From: Streptomyces formicae | Lineage (GTDB): Bacteria; Actinomycetota; Actinomycetes; Streptomycetales; Streptomycetaceae | Length of the DNA: 64,000 nt | NCBI RefSeq assembly: GCF_002556545.1 | Contig: NZ_CP022685.1 | Coordinates: forward strand, 2,852,001 to 2,916,000 | Direction of reading: 5' to 3' | Shown here: positions 21,363-30,106 of the stretch, one piece after another | Position numbering within the stretch: position 1 is the stretch's first letter | Layout: every line of letters starts with the position of its first letter | Made by a program: the position numbers and the translations under genes | Notes under the pieces: generated by a model | The model's database searches: none | Seen by the model: the letters and a program-made list of their open reading frames with translations, nothing else | What the model was told of the DNA's origin: nothing

Positions 21363-22031
21363 TCAGCCGAAGGTCAGCCGGAGCCCTTCCTCACCCGCGT
21401 CCGCGACCCGCACCCCCGTCAGGTCGTCCACGTGCACGGTCGGCCCGAACCGCGCGGCCCTGGGCCCCACGCCCACGACCCGCATGCCCGCGGCACGACC
21501 GGCGAGTATGCCCGCCTCGGAGTCCTCGAAGACCACGCAGTCCGCCGGGTCGAAGCCGAGCTCGGCTGCGCCCTTGAGGAATCCCTCGGGGTCCGGCTTG
21601 CTCGCGCCGACGCTCTCGGCGGTCACCCGCACCTCCGGCAGGGCGAGGCCCGCCGCGGCCATCCGCCCGGTGGACAGCGGCACGTCGGCGGAGGTCACGA
21701 GCGCGTGCGGCAGTCCCACGAGGGACGCCATGAAGGCGGGCGCGCCGGGGACCGGTACGACGCCCTCCATGTCGGAGGTCTCCGCGGCGAGCATCTCGCG
21801 GTTCTCGGCGTGGTTCTCCGCCATGGGCCGCTCGGGCAGCAGCACCGCCATGGAGGCGTAGCCCTGCCGTCCGTGGACGACCTCGATGACCTCGTCGAAG
21901 TCGAGTCCGTGCTTCTCGGACCAGCGCCGCCAGCAGCGCTCGACGACGGCGTCGGAGTTGACGAGGGTGCCGTCCATGTCGAGGAGGACGGCCCGGGCGG
22001 TGAGGGCGGGGGCGGCGGTCGTGGCCGTCAT
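21363..22031 (-). CDS. HAD-superfamily sugar-phosphatase-like hydrolase
   Basis: 222 residues. HAD motif I DMDGT (18-22, Asp18 nucleophile, Asp20 acid/base), motif II VTSAD, motif III Lys in SKPDPEGF and motif IV VVFEDSEAG are all present. The helical cap lies between motifs I and II, typical of beta-phosphoglucomutase/GPP phosphatase relatives (class I cap). ATG 22031 gives the usual start; a longer frame upstream crosses an unlikely leader. It is monocistronic. The substrate is probably a sugar phosphate. Confidence 0.87.
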   Translation of the reverse strand: MTATTAAPALTARAVLLDMDGTLVNSDAVVERCWRRWSEKHGLDFDEVIEVVHGRQGYASMAVLLPERPMAENHAENREMLAAETSDMEGVVPVPGAPAFMASLVGLPHALVTSADVPLSTGRMAAAGLALPEVRVTAESVGASKPDPEGFLKGAAELGFDPADCVVFEDSEAGILAGRAAGMRVVGVGPRAARFGPTVHVDDLTGVRVADAGEEGLRLTFG

Positions 22032-22287
22032 CGGCGTACTCCAGAGCGCAGAGGGCGTGTGCTGGTCCGCGCGTTCCGCAGCCGGAGGCTCCGAAGGCGC
22101 GGAGCAGAGATGCAGGGAGATCCAAGGCAGCCCCGCCCGCCGGTCAGGGAATACGGGCGGAGCCACTTTGTTCCTGCACGGTACAAAACGAGGGCCGCAA
22201 AAGCCAACGCCGCAGGTCACGGCGGTCAAGCGGCACGAAACGGACCGACTCGGACAAGCGCCACGGAATCAGCCGGGCGCCACGGGA

Positions 22288-22869
22288 TCAGCCCGCGATC
22301 GCCTCGTACAGGCTCCACACGCCGAGCCCGAGCATCAGCACCGCCGCGATCTTCGTGATCAGCGCCAGCGGCACCCGCTTCATCAGCGCCTTGCCGCCGA
22401 CGATGCCGAGTCCCGCGACCGCCCACAGCGCGAGCACCGCGCCCAGGCCGACGGAGATCGGGTCGTCGTAGCGGGCGGCCAGGTTCGCGGTCATGATCTG
22501 CGTCAGATCGCCGAACTCGGCGACCAGGATGAGCATGAAGCCCGCCCCCGAGACCTTCCAGAAGCTCTGGTCCTTGGGCTCCTTGACCTCCTCGTCGTCA
22601 TCGCCGCCCTTGAGCAGGAGCATCGCGGCGCCGCCGAGGAAGAGGACGCCCGTCAGCGCGTGGAGCAGCTGTTGCGGCAACAGGGTGAGCACGCTGCCCG
22701 CCGCGACGGCGAGCACCACGTGGACGGTGAAGGCGGCGGCGACGCCGACGAAGACGTACGAGGCGCGGTAGCGCGTGCCGAGGACGAGACCCGCCAGCGC
22801 CGTCTTGTCCGGCAGCTCGGCAAGGAAGACGACGCCGAAGACGAGCGCCATCACGCTGATGCTGATCAA
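22288..22869 (-). CDS. GDT1/TMEM165 family (UPF0016) cation exporter, probably Mn2+
   Basis: 193 residues, six membrane helices in two homologous halves. The signature Glu-x-x-Asp-Lys-Thr appears as ELPDKT (18-23) and EFGDLT (118-123), the acidic pairs that bind the cation; the second has Leu in place of Lys. An acidic loop GGDDDEE separates the halves. Bacterial members export manganese and are commonly under a yybP-ykoY Mn2+ riboswitch; the leader here (22985-23120) has that element, which supports the Mn2+ assignment. Confidence 0.9.
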   Translation of the reverse strand: MISISVMALVFGVVFLAELPDKTALAGLVLGTRYRASYVFVGVAAAFTVHVVLAVAAGSVLTLLPQQLLHALTGVLFLGGAAMLLLKGGDDDEEVKEPKDQSFWKVSGAGFMLILVAEFGDLTQIMTANLAARYDDPISVGLGAVLALWAVAGLGIVGGKALMKRVPLALITKIAAVLMLGLGVWSLYEAIAG

Positions 22870-22984
22870 GGGTTCCTCAATCGGTCGGGCTGCCCCGCCG
22901 AGAGTGTTTCACCGTTTCGCGTACGACACCTCGGCACGGCAGCGCACACGGACGCACACGGATGTGCGCGTCGTGACGTACACG

Positions 22985-23120
22985 GGCGCGTACGTCAGGC
23001 ACTGCGTTGCCGAAGGTCTCGCTGGCCTGCCCCGTGGGGCCTGCCTCCGGGCGCCGGCTCAGACGAGCTGAGCAGTATGTCGACGGTCCGGCGAAGAGCT
23101 ACTCCCCTTCTGCGCCATCC
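22985..23120 (-). ncRNA. yybP-ykoY-type manganese riboswitch
   Basis: The minus strand upstream of the GDT1 gene carries GGGGAGTAGC (complement of 23098-23107), the hallmark 5' element, and at its 3' end CGAGACCTTCGGC followed by GCACTGACGTA-like GCAGTGCCTGACGTA (complement of 22991-23025). It is followed by about 115 bases to the ATG. Manganese should switch on expression of the exporter. The remaining gap up to 23355 holds the promoter region of the HNH gene, with no other element seen. Confidence 0.78.
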
Positions 23121-23355
23121 ATAGTACGGGACCCCGGACCACCCCCGACCAGGGCCTTTCGCCCCCTGCCCGAGTGACGTGGATCACTGCGGGACAACTG
23201 CGGCCGCACACGGCACATATGACACGGCGCCAGAACTCTTGAAGTCCGCACCCGATTGACGCGACCCTGTCATCGGATGCACATCCACAGGTAACCCAGC
23301 AACGCGACCATGGCCGCCCCACCGGCCAACTTCCCCCCACACCTAGGGAGTTCGC

Positions 23356-24003
23356 ATGTCCGCTGTCTACGCGCGTCGATATGCCCGTTACGCCTCCGCC
23401 GCCGTCGTCCTCGCCTCCGCGGCCACCCTCCTCACCGGCTCGCCCGCCCAGGCCGCTCCCCCGGCCCCGGTCAGCGCCGCCACCGCCCGCACCTACCTCG
23501 GCGGGCTCACGGTCAAGGCCGAGGGCTCGTCCGACGGCTACAGCCGCGACAAGTTCCCGCACTGGAGCACCCAGTCCGGCGCCTGCAACACCCGCGAGGT
23601 CGTCCTCAAGCGCGACGGCACCAACGTCCAGCAGGACTCCAGCTGCGCCGCCACCTCGGGGACCTGGAAGTCCGCCTACGACGGCGCCACCTGGACCGCC
23701 GCGTCCGACCTCGACATCGATCACGTCGTGCCGCTCTCCGAGGCCTGGAAGTCCGGCGCCAACGCCTGGACCACCGCGCAGCGCGAGGGCTTCGCCAACG
23801 ACCTGACCCGGCCCCAGCTGATCGCCGTCACCGACAACGTCAACCAGGCCAAGGGCGACAAGGACCCCGCCGAGTGGCTGCCGCCCACCGCCTCGTACCA
23901 CTGCTACTACGCCCGGATGTGGGTGGACGTGAAGCACTACTACAAGCTCTCGGTGAACTCCGAGGAGAAGACCGCCCTCTCCTCGATCCTCAACGGCTGC
24001 TGA
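23356..24003 (+). CDS. Secreted HNH-family nuclease
   Basis: 215 residues. A signal peptide (cleavage after AQA, about 33) precedes a domain with DIDHVVPLSEAW (the HNH beta-beta-alpha His/Asp core) and the later ANDLTRPQLIAVTDNVNQAKGD and WLPPTASYHCYY, a layout seen in extracellular HNH nucleases (DUF1524/GmrSD-C type). Four Cys may form disulphides. It probably degrades DNA outside the cell for nutrients. ATG 23356 follows CTAGGGAG. The stop lies in a 17-bp tandem repeat. It is not part of a restriction system. Confidence 0.87.
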   Translation: MSAVYARRYARYASAAVVLASAATLLTGSPAQAAPPAPVSAATARTYLGGLTVKAEGSSDGYSRDKFPHWSTQSGACNTREVVLKRDGTNVQQDSSCAATSGTWKSAYDGATWTAASDLDIDHVVPLSEAWKSGANAWTTAQREGFANDLTRPQLIAVTDNVNQAKGDKDPAEWLPPTASYHCYYARMWVDVKHYYKLSVNSEEKTALSSILNGC

Positions 24004-24035
24004 TCCTCAAGGGCTGCTGATCCTCAAGGGCTGCC
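23985..24035 (+). repeat. 17-bp tandem repeat (three units) spanning a stop codon
   Basis: GATCCTCAA-GGCTGCT occurs at 23985, 24002 and 24019. The HNH gene's last codons and TGA are in unit 1; unit 2 and 3 follow directly. Confidence 0.9.
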
Positions 24036-24060
24036 GAAATCCCGGAACCGCCCCGCCCTC

Positions 24061-24093
24061 CTCCGTCGTTCCGTACCGTACGGGACGACGGAG
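24061..24093 (+). promoter_or_regulatory. 15-bp hairpin before the PhoD-like gene
   Basis: Arms 24061-24075 and 24079-24093 pair with one G-U and a 3-base loop. It may end HNH transcription; its 3' arm runs into the GGAGGAG ribosome site (24090-24096) of the next gene, so it could also hide that site. Confidence 0.6.
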
Positions 24094-24107
24094 GAGAGTG
24101 ATCATCT

Positions 24108-25784
24108 GTGGCACGGCTGCGCCTTGGTCCGCTGCTGAGGTACGTCGACGGTGACACGGCGACCGTCTGGGTCGAGGCCGACCGGCCCTGCGCCGCGGAG
24201 GTGCGGTGCGCGGACGGCGCGCGCGGCACCGCGCGCACGTTCCAGATCGCGGGCCACCACTACGCGCTGGTACCGGTCACGGGCCTCACCCCCGGCACCG
24301 AGACCGCCTACGAGGTGCACCTGGGCGAGCAGCCCGTCTGGCCGCCGCCCGACTCCCCCTTCCCCGCGAGCACGATCCGCACCCCCTCCACCACCGGCGA
24401 CGAGGAGCTGCGGGTCACCTTCGGCTCCTGCCGCTGGGCCGCCCCGCCCTCCGGCGAACACGATCCTTCCCCAAGCTCTCGGCTCCGCTCGAGCAGGAGA
24501 GACCCCGTTGGCCCCGACGCCCTGGACACCCTGGCCGCCCGCATCTCCGCCGCCCCCGGCACGGAGCGCCCCGACGTCCTGCTCCTGCTCGGCGACCAGG
24601 TGTACGCGGACCAGACCTCCAAGGCCACCCAGCGCTGGCTCGCCGCACGCCGCGACCTGTCCGAGCCCCCGGGCGTCCAGGTCGCGGACTACGAGGAGTA
24701 CACCCACCTCTACTACGAGTCCTGGCTCGACCCCGAGGTCCGCTGGCTGCTCTCCACCGTGCCCAGCTGCATGATCTTCGACGACCACGACGTGATCGAC
24801 GATTGGAACACCAGTGCGGCCTGGCTGGCCGAGATGCGGGCCACGCCCTGGTGGCGCGAGCGCGTCCTGAGCGGCCTGATGTCGTACTGGGTCCACCAGC
24901 ACCTGGGCAATCTCCGCCCGGAGGAGCTGGAGAGCGACGAGCTCTACGCCGCCGTGCGCGCGACCCCCGACGGCACGGACACCCTCCGCGCCTTCGCCGC
25001 CGCGGCCGACGCGGACGCCACCGCGACCCGCTGGAGCTACCGGCGGGACTTCGGACGGGTGCGCCTCCTCATGGTCGACACCCGCGCCGCCCGCGTCCTG
25101 GAAGAGGGCGGGCGCGCCATGCTCGACGCCGACGAGGCCCGCTGGCTGCGCGAACAGGCCCTGGCGGGCGACTGCGACCACCTCCTCATCGGCACCTCGC
25201 TGCCCTGGCTGCTCCCCCACCTCATCCACGACGCCGAGGGCTGGAACGCCGCGCTGTGCCGTGGCGAGCGCGGCGAGCGGTGGGCCCGGTTCGGCGAAGA
25301 CCTGCGAAGACGCTCGGACTTGGAGCACTGGGCGGCCTTCCCGCCGTCCTTCGAGGCGCTCACCGCCCTGATCGCGGAGGCGGGTTCGGGCGCGACGGCC
25401 CCCGCCACGGTGTGCGTCCTCTCCGGCGACGTCCACCACGCCTACGTCGCCGAGCCGAGCTGGCCCGAGGGCGGCGCCCCCACGTCCCGCGTGCTCCAGC
25501 TGACCTGCTCCCCCGTCCACAACTCCATTCCCACGTCGATAAAGCTCGGCTTCCGCTTCGGCTGGAGCCGCGTGGGCCGCGCCCTGGGCCGCCGCTTCGC
25601 CCGGCACGCCAACGTGACGCAAGCGGGCATCGACTGGCGCCGGACGGGCGGCCCGTGGTTCGGCAACCAACTCATGACACTGACGCTGCGAGCCCGCACG
25701 GCCCACCTGCGGCTGGACCAGGCACGCGCCCGCAGGGGCGGCGGCGTCAGCCTGGAAACGGCGGACGAGAGGAAGCTCTCGTAA
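24108..25784 (+). CDS. PhoD-like metallophosphatase (alkaline phosphatase D family)
   Basis: 558 residues. An N-terminal Ig-like Purple-acid/PhoD domain (about 1-95; RLGPLLRYVDGDTATVWVEA) is followed by the catalytic domain: FGSCRWAA, LLLGDQVYAD, FDDHDVIDDWN and LSGDVHHAY, the metal-binding Asp/His set. PhoD-family enzymes cleave phosphodiesters such as teichoic acid and phospholipids. No Tat/Sec signal is visible, unusual for PhoD, so it may be cytoplasmic. GTG 24108 sits 9 bases from a strong ribosome site. A 13-codon insert (24468-24506) matches an interspersed repeat. Confidence 0.85.
   Translation: MARLRLGPLLRYVDGDTATVWVEADRPCAAEVRCADGARGTARTFQIAGHHYALVPVTGLTPGTETAYEVHLGEQPVWPPPDSPFPASTIRTPSTTGDEELRVTFGSCRWAAPPSGEHDPSPSSRLRSSRRDPVGPDALDTLAARISAAPGTERPDVLLLLGDQVYADQTSKATQRWLAARRDLSEPPGVQVADYEEYTHLYYESWLDPEVRWLLSTVPSCMIFDDHDVIDDWNTSAAWLAEMRATPWWRERVLSGLMSYWVHQHLGNLRPEELESDELYAAVRATPDGTDTLRAFAAAADADATATRWSYRRDFGRVRLLMVDTRAARVLEEGGRAMLDADEARWLREQALAGDCDHLLIGTSLPWLLPHLIHDAEGWNAALCRGERGERWARFGEDLRRRSDLEHWAAFPPSFEALTALIAEAGSGATAPATVCVLSGDVHHAYVAEPSWPEGGAPTSRVLQLTCSPVHNSIPTSIKLGFRFGWSRVGRALGRRFARHANVTQAGIDWRRTGGPWFGNQLMTLTLRARTAHLRLDQARARRGGGVSLETADERKLS
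24468..24506 (+). repeat. Interspersed repeat inserted in frame in the PhoD-like gene
   Basis: CCCCAAGCTCTCGGCTCCGC and TCGAGCAGG match a short repeat I know from Streptomyces intergenic regions (CCCCAAGCTCTCGG...CTCGAGCAGGGG type). Here it adds 39 bases (codons SPSSRLRSSRRDP) between EHDP and VGPD. The DP codons on each side look like a target duplication. Confidence 0.6.
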
Positions 25785-25920
25785 GACGCGCCCGCCACTC
25801 GTGACACACCCCACACCCGGAAATGGATCCTTGGCCAGGGGTTCGGCATCAGGGGTTCCACCGGCATGATGATGCGGACCATCCGCTTCCAGCGTTCCCT
25901 ATGCCCCGGGAGTCACGCTT

Positions 25921-27933
25921 TTGTCCGCACCTGCACCCGCGCCGCTCCCACCCGCACCCCGCTCCCCCGCACCGGAAGCGACCGCCATCGCCCTGGTCGG
26001 CGCGGGCCCACGCGGCACCAGCGTGCTGGAACGGATCTGCGCGTCGGCCCCCGAACTCCTGGCCGGGACACGGCTGACGGTCCACGTCGTCGATCCCAGC
26101 CCGCCCGGCCCCGGCCGCGTCTGGCGCACGGCACAACCGCCCGAGCTCCTGATGAACACGGTCGCCTCACAGGTGACCCTCTTCACCGACGAGAGCGTCG
26201 ACTGCTCGGGACCGATACGCCCGGGCCCCAGCCTGTACGAATGGGCGGCCGACGGCCACGCGCCCGGGCTCGGACCCGACGACTACCCGACCCGCGCCTG
26301 CTACGGCCGCTACCTGGAGTGGGTCTTCGCGGAAACGGTGCGCCACGCCCCCGACAGCGTGCACGTCCGGGTCCACGCGGCACGCGCCGTACGCCTCGAC
26401 GAGAGCACCGAAGAAGGACCCCAGACCCTGACACTGGACAACGGCCTGCAACTGTCCGGGCTTTCGGCGGTCGTCCTCGCGCAGGGCCACCTCCCCACCC
26501 GCGCCGACCGCGCCGACCGCGCCCAACAGCACCTGGCGGAGCACGCCGCACGGCACGGCCTGCGCCACTTCCCGCCCGCCAACCCCGCCGACCTCGACCT
26601 GTCCTCGATCGCCCCCGGCGAACCCGTCCTGCTGCGCGGCCTCGGCCTCAACTTCTTCGACCACATGGCCCTGTTGACCGAGGCCCGAGGCGGCCGCTAC
26701 CTGCGCGACGCGGCGGGCGGCCTGCGCTACGAGCCGTCGGGCCACGAGCCGCGCCTGTACGCGGGTTCGCGGCGCGGCGTCCCCTACCAGGCGCGCGGCG
26801 ACAACGCGAAGGGCCCGTACGGGCGGCACAGGCCCGCGGTCCTCACGCCCGAGGTGATAGCCCGCTTCCGCAAGCGCGCGGACAGCGGGGACGCCCCCGA
26901 CTTCCTGGGGGAGATATGGCCGTTGGTGGCCAAAGAGGTGGAAACGGTCTACTACACCACGCTGCTCACGGAGCACGAAGGCGGACCGACCCGGCTCACC
27001 CGCCCCGCCGAACCGTTCCGTGAGCGTTTTCTCGCCACGGACCACCAATCACCCCAAGAGGCCCTGGTCCTCGCGGAGTTCGGGATCGAGGACGCCGACC
27101 GCTGGTCCTGGGACCGCCTCTCGCACCCCCACCCCGACCAGGGCTTCACCTCCCCGGAAGCACACCGCGCCTGGCTGCTCACCCTGCTGCGGGAGGACGC
27201 CGCACAGGCCGCGCTCGGCAACGCGCAGGGCCCCCTGAAGGCCGCACTGGACGTCCTGAGGGACCTGCGCAACGAACTCAGACTCATCGTCGACCACGGG
27301 GGCCTGTCCGGCATCTCGCGCCGCGACCACCTCGACCGCTGGTACACACCGCTGAACGCGTTCCTGTCCATCGGCCCGCCGCGCCGCCGCACGGAAGAGA
27401 TGACGGCACTGATCGAGGCGGGGGTCCTCGACGTGCTCGGCCCGCGCCTCACCGTGCGCCCGGACGGCGCCGGGTTCCTCGCGCACTCCCCCGACGTACC
27501 GGGCTCCGATGTGCGCGTCACCACACTGATCGAGGCCCGGCTGCCCGAGCCCGACCTGCGCCGCACCGCCGACGAACTGCTCGGACGGCTGCTCGACGGC
27601 GGCCGGTGCCGCCCCCATGCCGTCGACGGACACGAGACCGGCGGACTCGACGTGACGCCGCGCCCGTATCACCTGAGGGACCGTCAAGGCCGCGCGCACG
27701 CACGCCGGTTCGCGTTCGGGGTGCCCACAGAAGGGGTGCACTGGGTGACCGCGGCGGGCGCCAGGCCCGGCGTCGACTCGGTGACGCTGTCGGACGCGGA
27801 CGCGGTGGCGCGGGCCGCGCTGCGCGCCACAACAGGTCATATCGCGCCACCGCCCGCGGCCCGCGCCGCCGCCCGAGCGGAGCACCCGACTGACCGAATG
27901 TTGAACTTGCAAGCACTAATTAGGTTCCCCTAA
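25921..27933 (+). CDS. FAD/NAD(P)-binding protein of unknown substrate
   Basis: 670 residues. The N terminus has a dinucleotide-binding fold IALVGAGPRGTSVLERI (about 22-38), then MNTVASQVTLF and later motifs of the FAD-NAD(P)-binding (PF13454-like) family found in many actinobacteria, in which one protein carries several Rossmann folds. TTG 25921 has GGGAG 8 bases upstream. The C-terminal half has RGLGLNFFDHMALL and SRRGVPYQARGDNAKGPYG. It is likely a flavin oxidoreductase; the substrate is unknown. Its 3' end forms part of a TTAGG...CCTAA palindrome before doxX. Confidence 0.75.
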   Translation: MSAPAPAPLPPAPRSPAPEATAIALVGAGPRGTSVLERICASAPELLAGTRLTVHVVDPSPPGPGRVWRTAQPPELLMNTVASQVTLFTDESVDCSGPIRPGPSLYEWAADGHAPGLGPDDYPTRACYGRYLEWVFAETVRHAPDSVHVRVHAARAVRLDESTEEGPQTLTLDNGLQLSGLSAVVLAQGHLPTRADRADRAQQHLAEHAARHGLRHFPPANPADLDLSSIAPGEPVLLRGLGLNFFDHMALLTEARGGRYLRDAAGGLRYEPSGHEPRLYAGSRRGVPYQARGDNAKGPYGRHRPAVLTPEVIARFRKRADSGDAPDFLGEIWPLVAKEVETVYYTTLLTEHEGGPTRLTRPAEPFRERFLATDHQSPQEALVLAEFGIEDADRWSWDRLSHPHPDQGFTSPEAHRAWLLTLLREDAAQAALGNAQGPLKAALDVLRDLRNELRLIVDHGGLSGISRRDHLDRWYTPLNAFLSIGPPRRRTEEMTALIEAGVLDVLGPRLTVRPDGAGFLAHSPDVPGSDVRVTTLIEARLPEPDLRRTADELLGRLLDGGRCRPHAVDGHETGGLDVTPRPYHLRDRQGRAHARRFAFGVPTEGVHWVTAAGARPGVDSVTLSDADAVARAALRATTGHIAPPPAARAAARAEHPTDRMLNLQALIRFP

Positions 27934-27938
27934 TCTAG
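27916..27938. promoter_or_regulatory. TTAGG-TTCC-CCTAA palindrome before DoxX
   Basis: TTAGGTTCCCCTAA (27920-27933) with outer CTA/TAG halves. It includes the stop of the FAD gene and sits 44-66 bases upstream of the DoxX ATG. It vaguely resembles an actinobacterial iron box (TTAGGTTAGG-type) and the site at 14437; the binding protein is not known. Confidence 0.45.
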
Positions 27939-27981
27939 GCCCTCCGCTCGGTTCCGTCCCCAAACCGAAGGAGTCCCCACC

Positions 27982-28434
27982 ATGACTGGACGTCTCAACA
28001 GCGCCCAGCCCTACGCCCTCGGGCTGTTCCGCATAGTCATCGGCCTGCTCTTCGCCTGCCACGGCGCCTCCACGCTCTTCGGCGTCCTCGGCGGCGCGGA
28101 CGGCAACGGCGGCACCGTGGACGCGGGCACCTGGCCCGGCTGGTACGCGGCAGTGATCCAGCTCGTCGGCGGCGCCCTGGTCGCTCTCGGCCTCGGCACC
28201 CGCGCCGCGGCGTTCATCTCGTCCGGTTCGATGGCCTACGCCTACTTCAAGGTCCACCAGCCGGAGGCCCTGTGGCCCCTGCAGAACGGCGGCGAGCCGT
28301 CGGCGATCTTCTGCTGGGCGATGCTCCTGTTCGTCTTCACCGGCTCCGGCGCGTTCGGTATCGACCGGCTCTTCTCGGCGCGTGGCGAGCGCGACGAGGA
28401 CAAGGCGTCCGACCGGACGCCGGTCGCGGCCTGA
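27982..28434 (+). CDS. DoxX-family membrane protein
   Basis: 150 residues with four membrane helices; LLFACHGASTLFGVLGG in helix 1, GALVALGLGTRAAAFISSGSMAYAYF and HQPEALWPLQNGGE match the DoxX family, tied to thiol/oxidative-stress management (DoxX interacts with SodA and SseA in mycobacteria). ATG 27982 follows GAAGGAGTCCCCACC. A palindrome lies 44 bases upstream. It is one of several redox-flavoured genes here, with the SOD-like gene convergent. Confidence 0.88.
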   Translation: MTGRLNSAQPYALGLFRIVIGLLFACHGASTLFGVLGGADGNGGTVDAGTWPGWYAAVIQLVGGALVALGLGTRAAAFISSGSMAYAYFKVHQPEALWPLQNGGEPSAIFCWAMLLFVFTGSGAFGIDRLFSARGERDEDKASDRTPVAA

Positions 28435-28446
28435 GCCTCGACGCAC

Positions 28447-28497
28447 GGAGGAGCCCCCTTTCTCGTACGCACCCGGTACGAGGGAGGGGGCTCCTCC
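28447..28497. terminator. Bidirectional terminator
   Basis: Outer arms 28447-28459 and 28485-28497 (GGAGGAGCCCCCT / AGGGGGCTCCTCC), with an inner CTCGTAC/GTACGAG stem, between convergent doxX and the SOD-like gene. Confidence 0.9.
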
Positions 28498-28516
28498 CTG
28501 TGCGCGTCACGCCACG

Positions 28517-29167
28517 TCACACTGCGGGCTGCTCCACGGTCTCCCCGGCCTCCACGGACTCCCCGGGCGGCGACCCGAACGGCACGGTGAAGCACGCCAC
28601 CCGGTCGCCCGCGCCGCCCGGCTCCCGGTGCAGGACGACGGAGCCCGCGCCGCCCGGCCTGAACCCCCAGAGGTGGTGCGCGCTCGCCGACCCCGAGCCG
28701 TCCGCGCCCGCCGTGAAGTCCAGCCACACCTCGTTGTCCGGGTTGGCGTAGGCCGGGTCCTTCGACGGCTGCACCGGGTCCTGCACGTGCTGGTAGTGCC
28801 CACCGGCCGCCTCCGGACTCGCGCCGCACGGGTTCTGGTGGACGTGCACGCCGTACGCGTGGCCCGGCGTCATGCCCCGCACCCGCGCGGTCACGGTGGT
28901 GCCGCGCTCGTCGACGCGCTGTTCGACGCTGATCCAGGACGCGGCGGGGACGAGCCCCTGCTCGTACGTCACCGCGGGCGAGGGGATGAAGGCCGTGGGC
29001 GGCGCGAACCTGGCCTCCGCCCGCATCCAGTACTGGTCGGCCACCGCGGCGACGGCCACGCTGCTGGACAGCTCGCCGTCCGTTCCGCCGTCCGCGCCGT
29101 CGGGCACGCCGCCGCCCGCGGCCAGCACCGCCGCCGCCACCGCACCGGCCACCATCCCTGCCACCAT
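28517..29167 (-). CDS. Secreted Cu/Zn superoxide-dismutase-like protein
   Basis: 216 residues with an N-terminal signal or anchor helix. AYGVHVHQNPCG (metal His pair), GGHYQHVQDP and FTAGADGSGSASAHHLWG follow the Cu/Zn SOD order; VVLHREP takes the place of the family's VVVHA. Some ligands differ, so it could be a divergent or inactive relative. ATG 29167 has AGGAG upstream. Superoxide removal outside the cell is the likely role, near DoxX. Confidence 0.75.
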   Translation of the reverse strand: MVAGMVAGAVAAAVLAAGGGVPDGADGGTDGELSSSVAVAAVADQYWMRAEARFAPPTAFIPSPAVTYEQGLVPAASWISVEQRVDERGTTVTARVRGMTPGHAYGVHVHQNPCGASPEAAGGHYQHVQDPVQPSKDPAYANPDNEVWLDFTAGADGSGSASAHHLWGFRPGGAGSVVLHREPGGAGDRVACFTVPFGSPPGESVEAGETVEQPAV

Positions 29168-29394
29168 CGCCCGCTCCTGTCATCGCCGGTCCCTGCAACG
29201 TTCGTACGGGACATGAGGGCGGTACGCCGCATCGGGGGTGGCAGCCGGGTGAACGTGACGTGGCGAACATCTGAGCCCCCAGCGGATCTACGACCGGGCG
29301 CGCGGCGTACGCTGTACAGCTGTCACCAGGCCGCCCACGCCGCTCCCCGCGACACAGCGGCAACGCGCTGCCGAACGGGGAGTCACGGGGAGTT

Positions 29395-30009
29395 GTGGTG
29401 CTTGAGAGTGTGGGGGCGCTGACCGGCAGCCCATGGATCTACGCCGTCGTGGCGGTTTCCGTCCTTTTCGACGTGTTCGTACCGGTCCTGCCGAGCGGCA
29501 TGCTCGTCATCATGGCGGCCACCGCGGCGACCGCCGCCGGAACCGCGGGCGTCCCGCACGGCGTGCCCGACATCCTGCTCCTGACGCTCTGCGCGGCCAC
29601 CGCCTCGGTCCTCGGCGACCTGGCGGCCTTCCGCGTCGCCTGGCGCGGCGGCGCACGCCTCGACCGCGCCATCGCCCGCTCCCGCCGCCTGACCAGCGCG
29701 CAGGAGCGGCTCGGCACGGCGCTCGCGCGGGGCGGCGGCGTCCTCGTGGTCATCGCGCGCTTCGCCCCGGCGGGCCGCTCGATCGTCTCCCTCGGCGCGG
29801 GCGCGGCCCACCGCAAGGTGCGCGAGTTCCTGCCGTGGTCGGTGCTCGCGGGCATCGCCTGGGCCGGGTACAGCGTCGCCCTCGGCTACTTCGGCGGCCA
29901 GTGGCTCGGCGCGACCTGGCTGGCCACGGGCGTCTCCCTGCTCGCGCTCTTCGCGGCGGGCGCGGGCGCGGCCTTCCTGGTCCGCCGCCCCCGCCCGTCG
30001 ACGAGCTGA
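29395..30009 (+). CDS. DedA-family membrane protein
   Basis: 204 residues, about five helices. The GDLAAFRVAWRGGARLDR segment and RFAPAGRSIVSLGAGAA are DedA/VTT motifs; bacterial relatives move phospholipid or undecaprenyl phosphate across the membrane and guard against envelope stress. GTG 29395 or GTG 29398 is the start; the latter is better spaced from GGGGAG. The upstream 227 bases carry no clear element. Confidence 0.85.
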   Translation: MVLESVGALTGSPWIYAVVAVSVLFDVFVPVLPSGMLVIMAATAATAAGTAGVPHGVPDILLLTLCAATASVLGDLAAFRVAWRGGARLDRAIARSRRLTSAQERLGTALARGGGVLVVIARFAPAGRSIVSLGAGAAHRKVREFLPWSVLAGIAWAGYSVALGYFGGQWLGATWLATGVSLLALFAAGAGAAFLVRRPRPSTS

Positions 30010-30031
30010 CCTCCTGAGCCGACCGGCGGTC

Positions 30032-30106
30032 GCCCCCTAAGAGGCGCGTGCGGCCGCCCCTAAGAGGTGCGTGCGGCCGCCCCTAAGAGGTGCGTGCGGC
30101 CGCCCC
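30032..30106 (-). repeat. 23-bp tandem repeat overlapping the DUF2277 stop codon
   Basis: CCCCTAAGAGG-GCGTGCGGCCG units at periods 30038, 30061 and 30084, plus a partial fourth. The gene's TAG stop (30083-30085) lies in the third unit. The repeat codes the final AARTS. Confidence 0.88.

Noticed and set aside
23356..24003. Restriction or defence HNH nuclease
   Set aside because: It has a signal peptide and no modification or sensing partner; an extracellular nuclease fits better.
30032..30106. Possible CRISPR array
   Set aside because: Units are contiguous with no spacers, and no cas genes are present; it is a tandem duplication.
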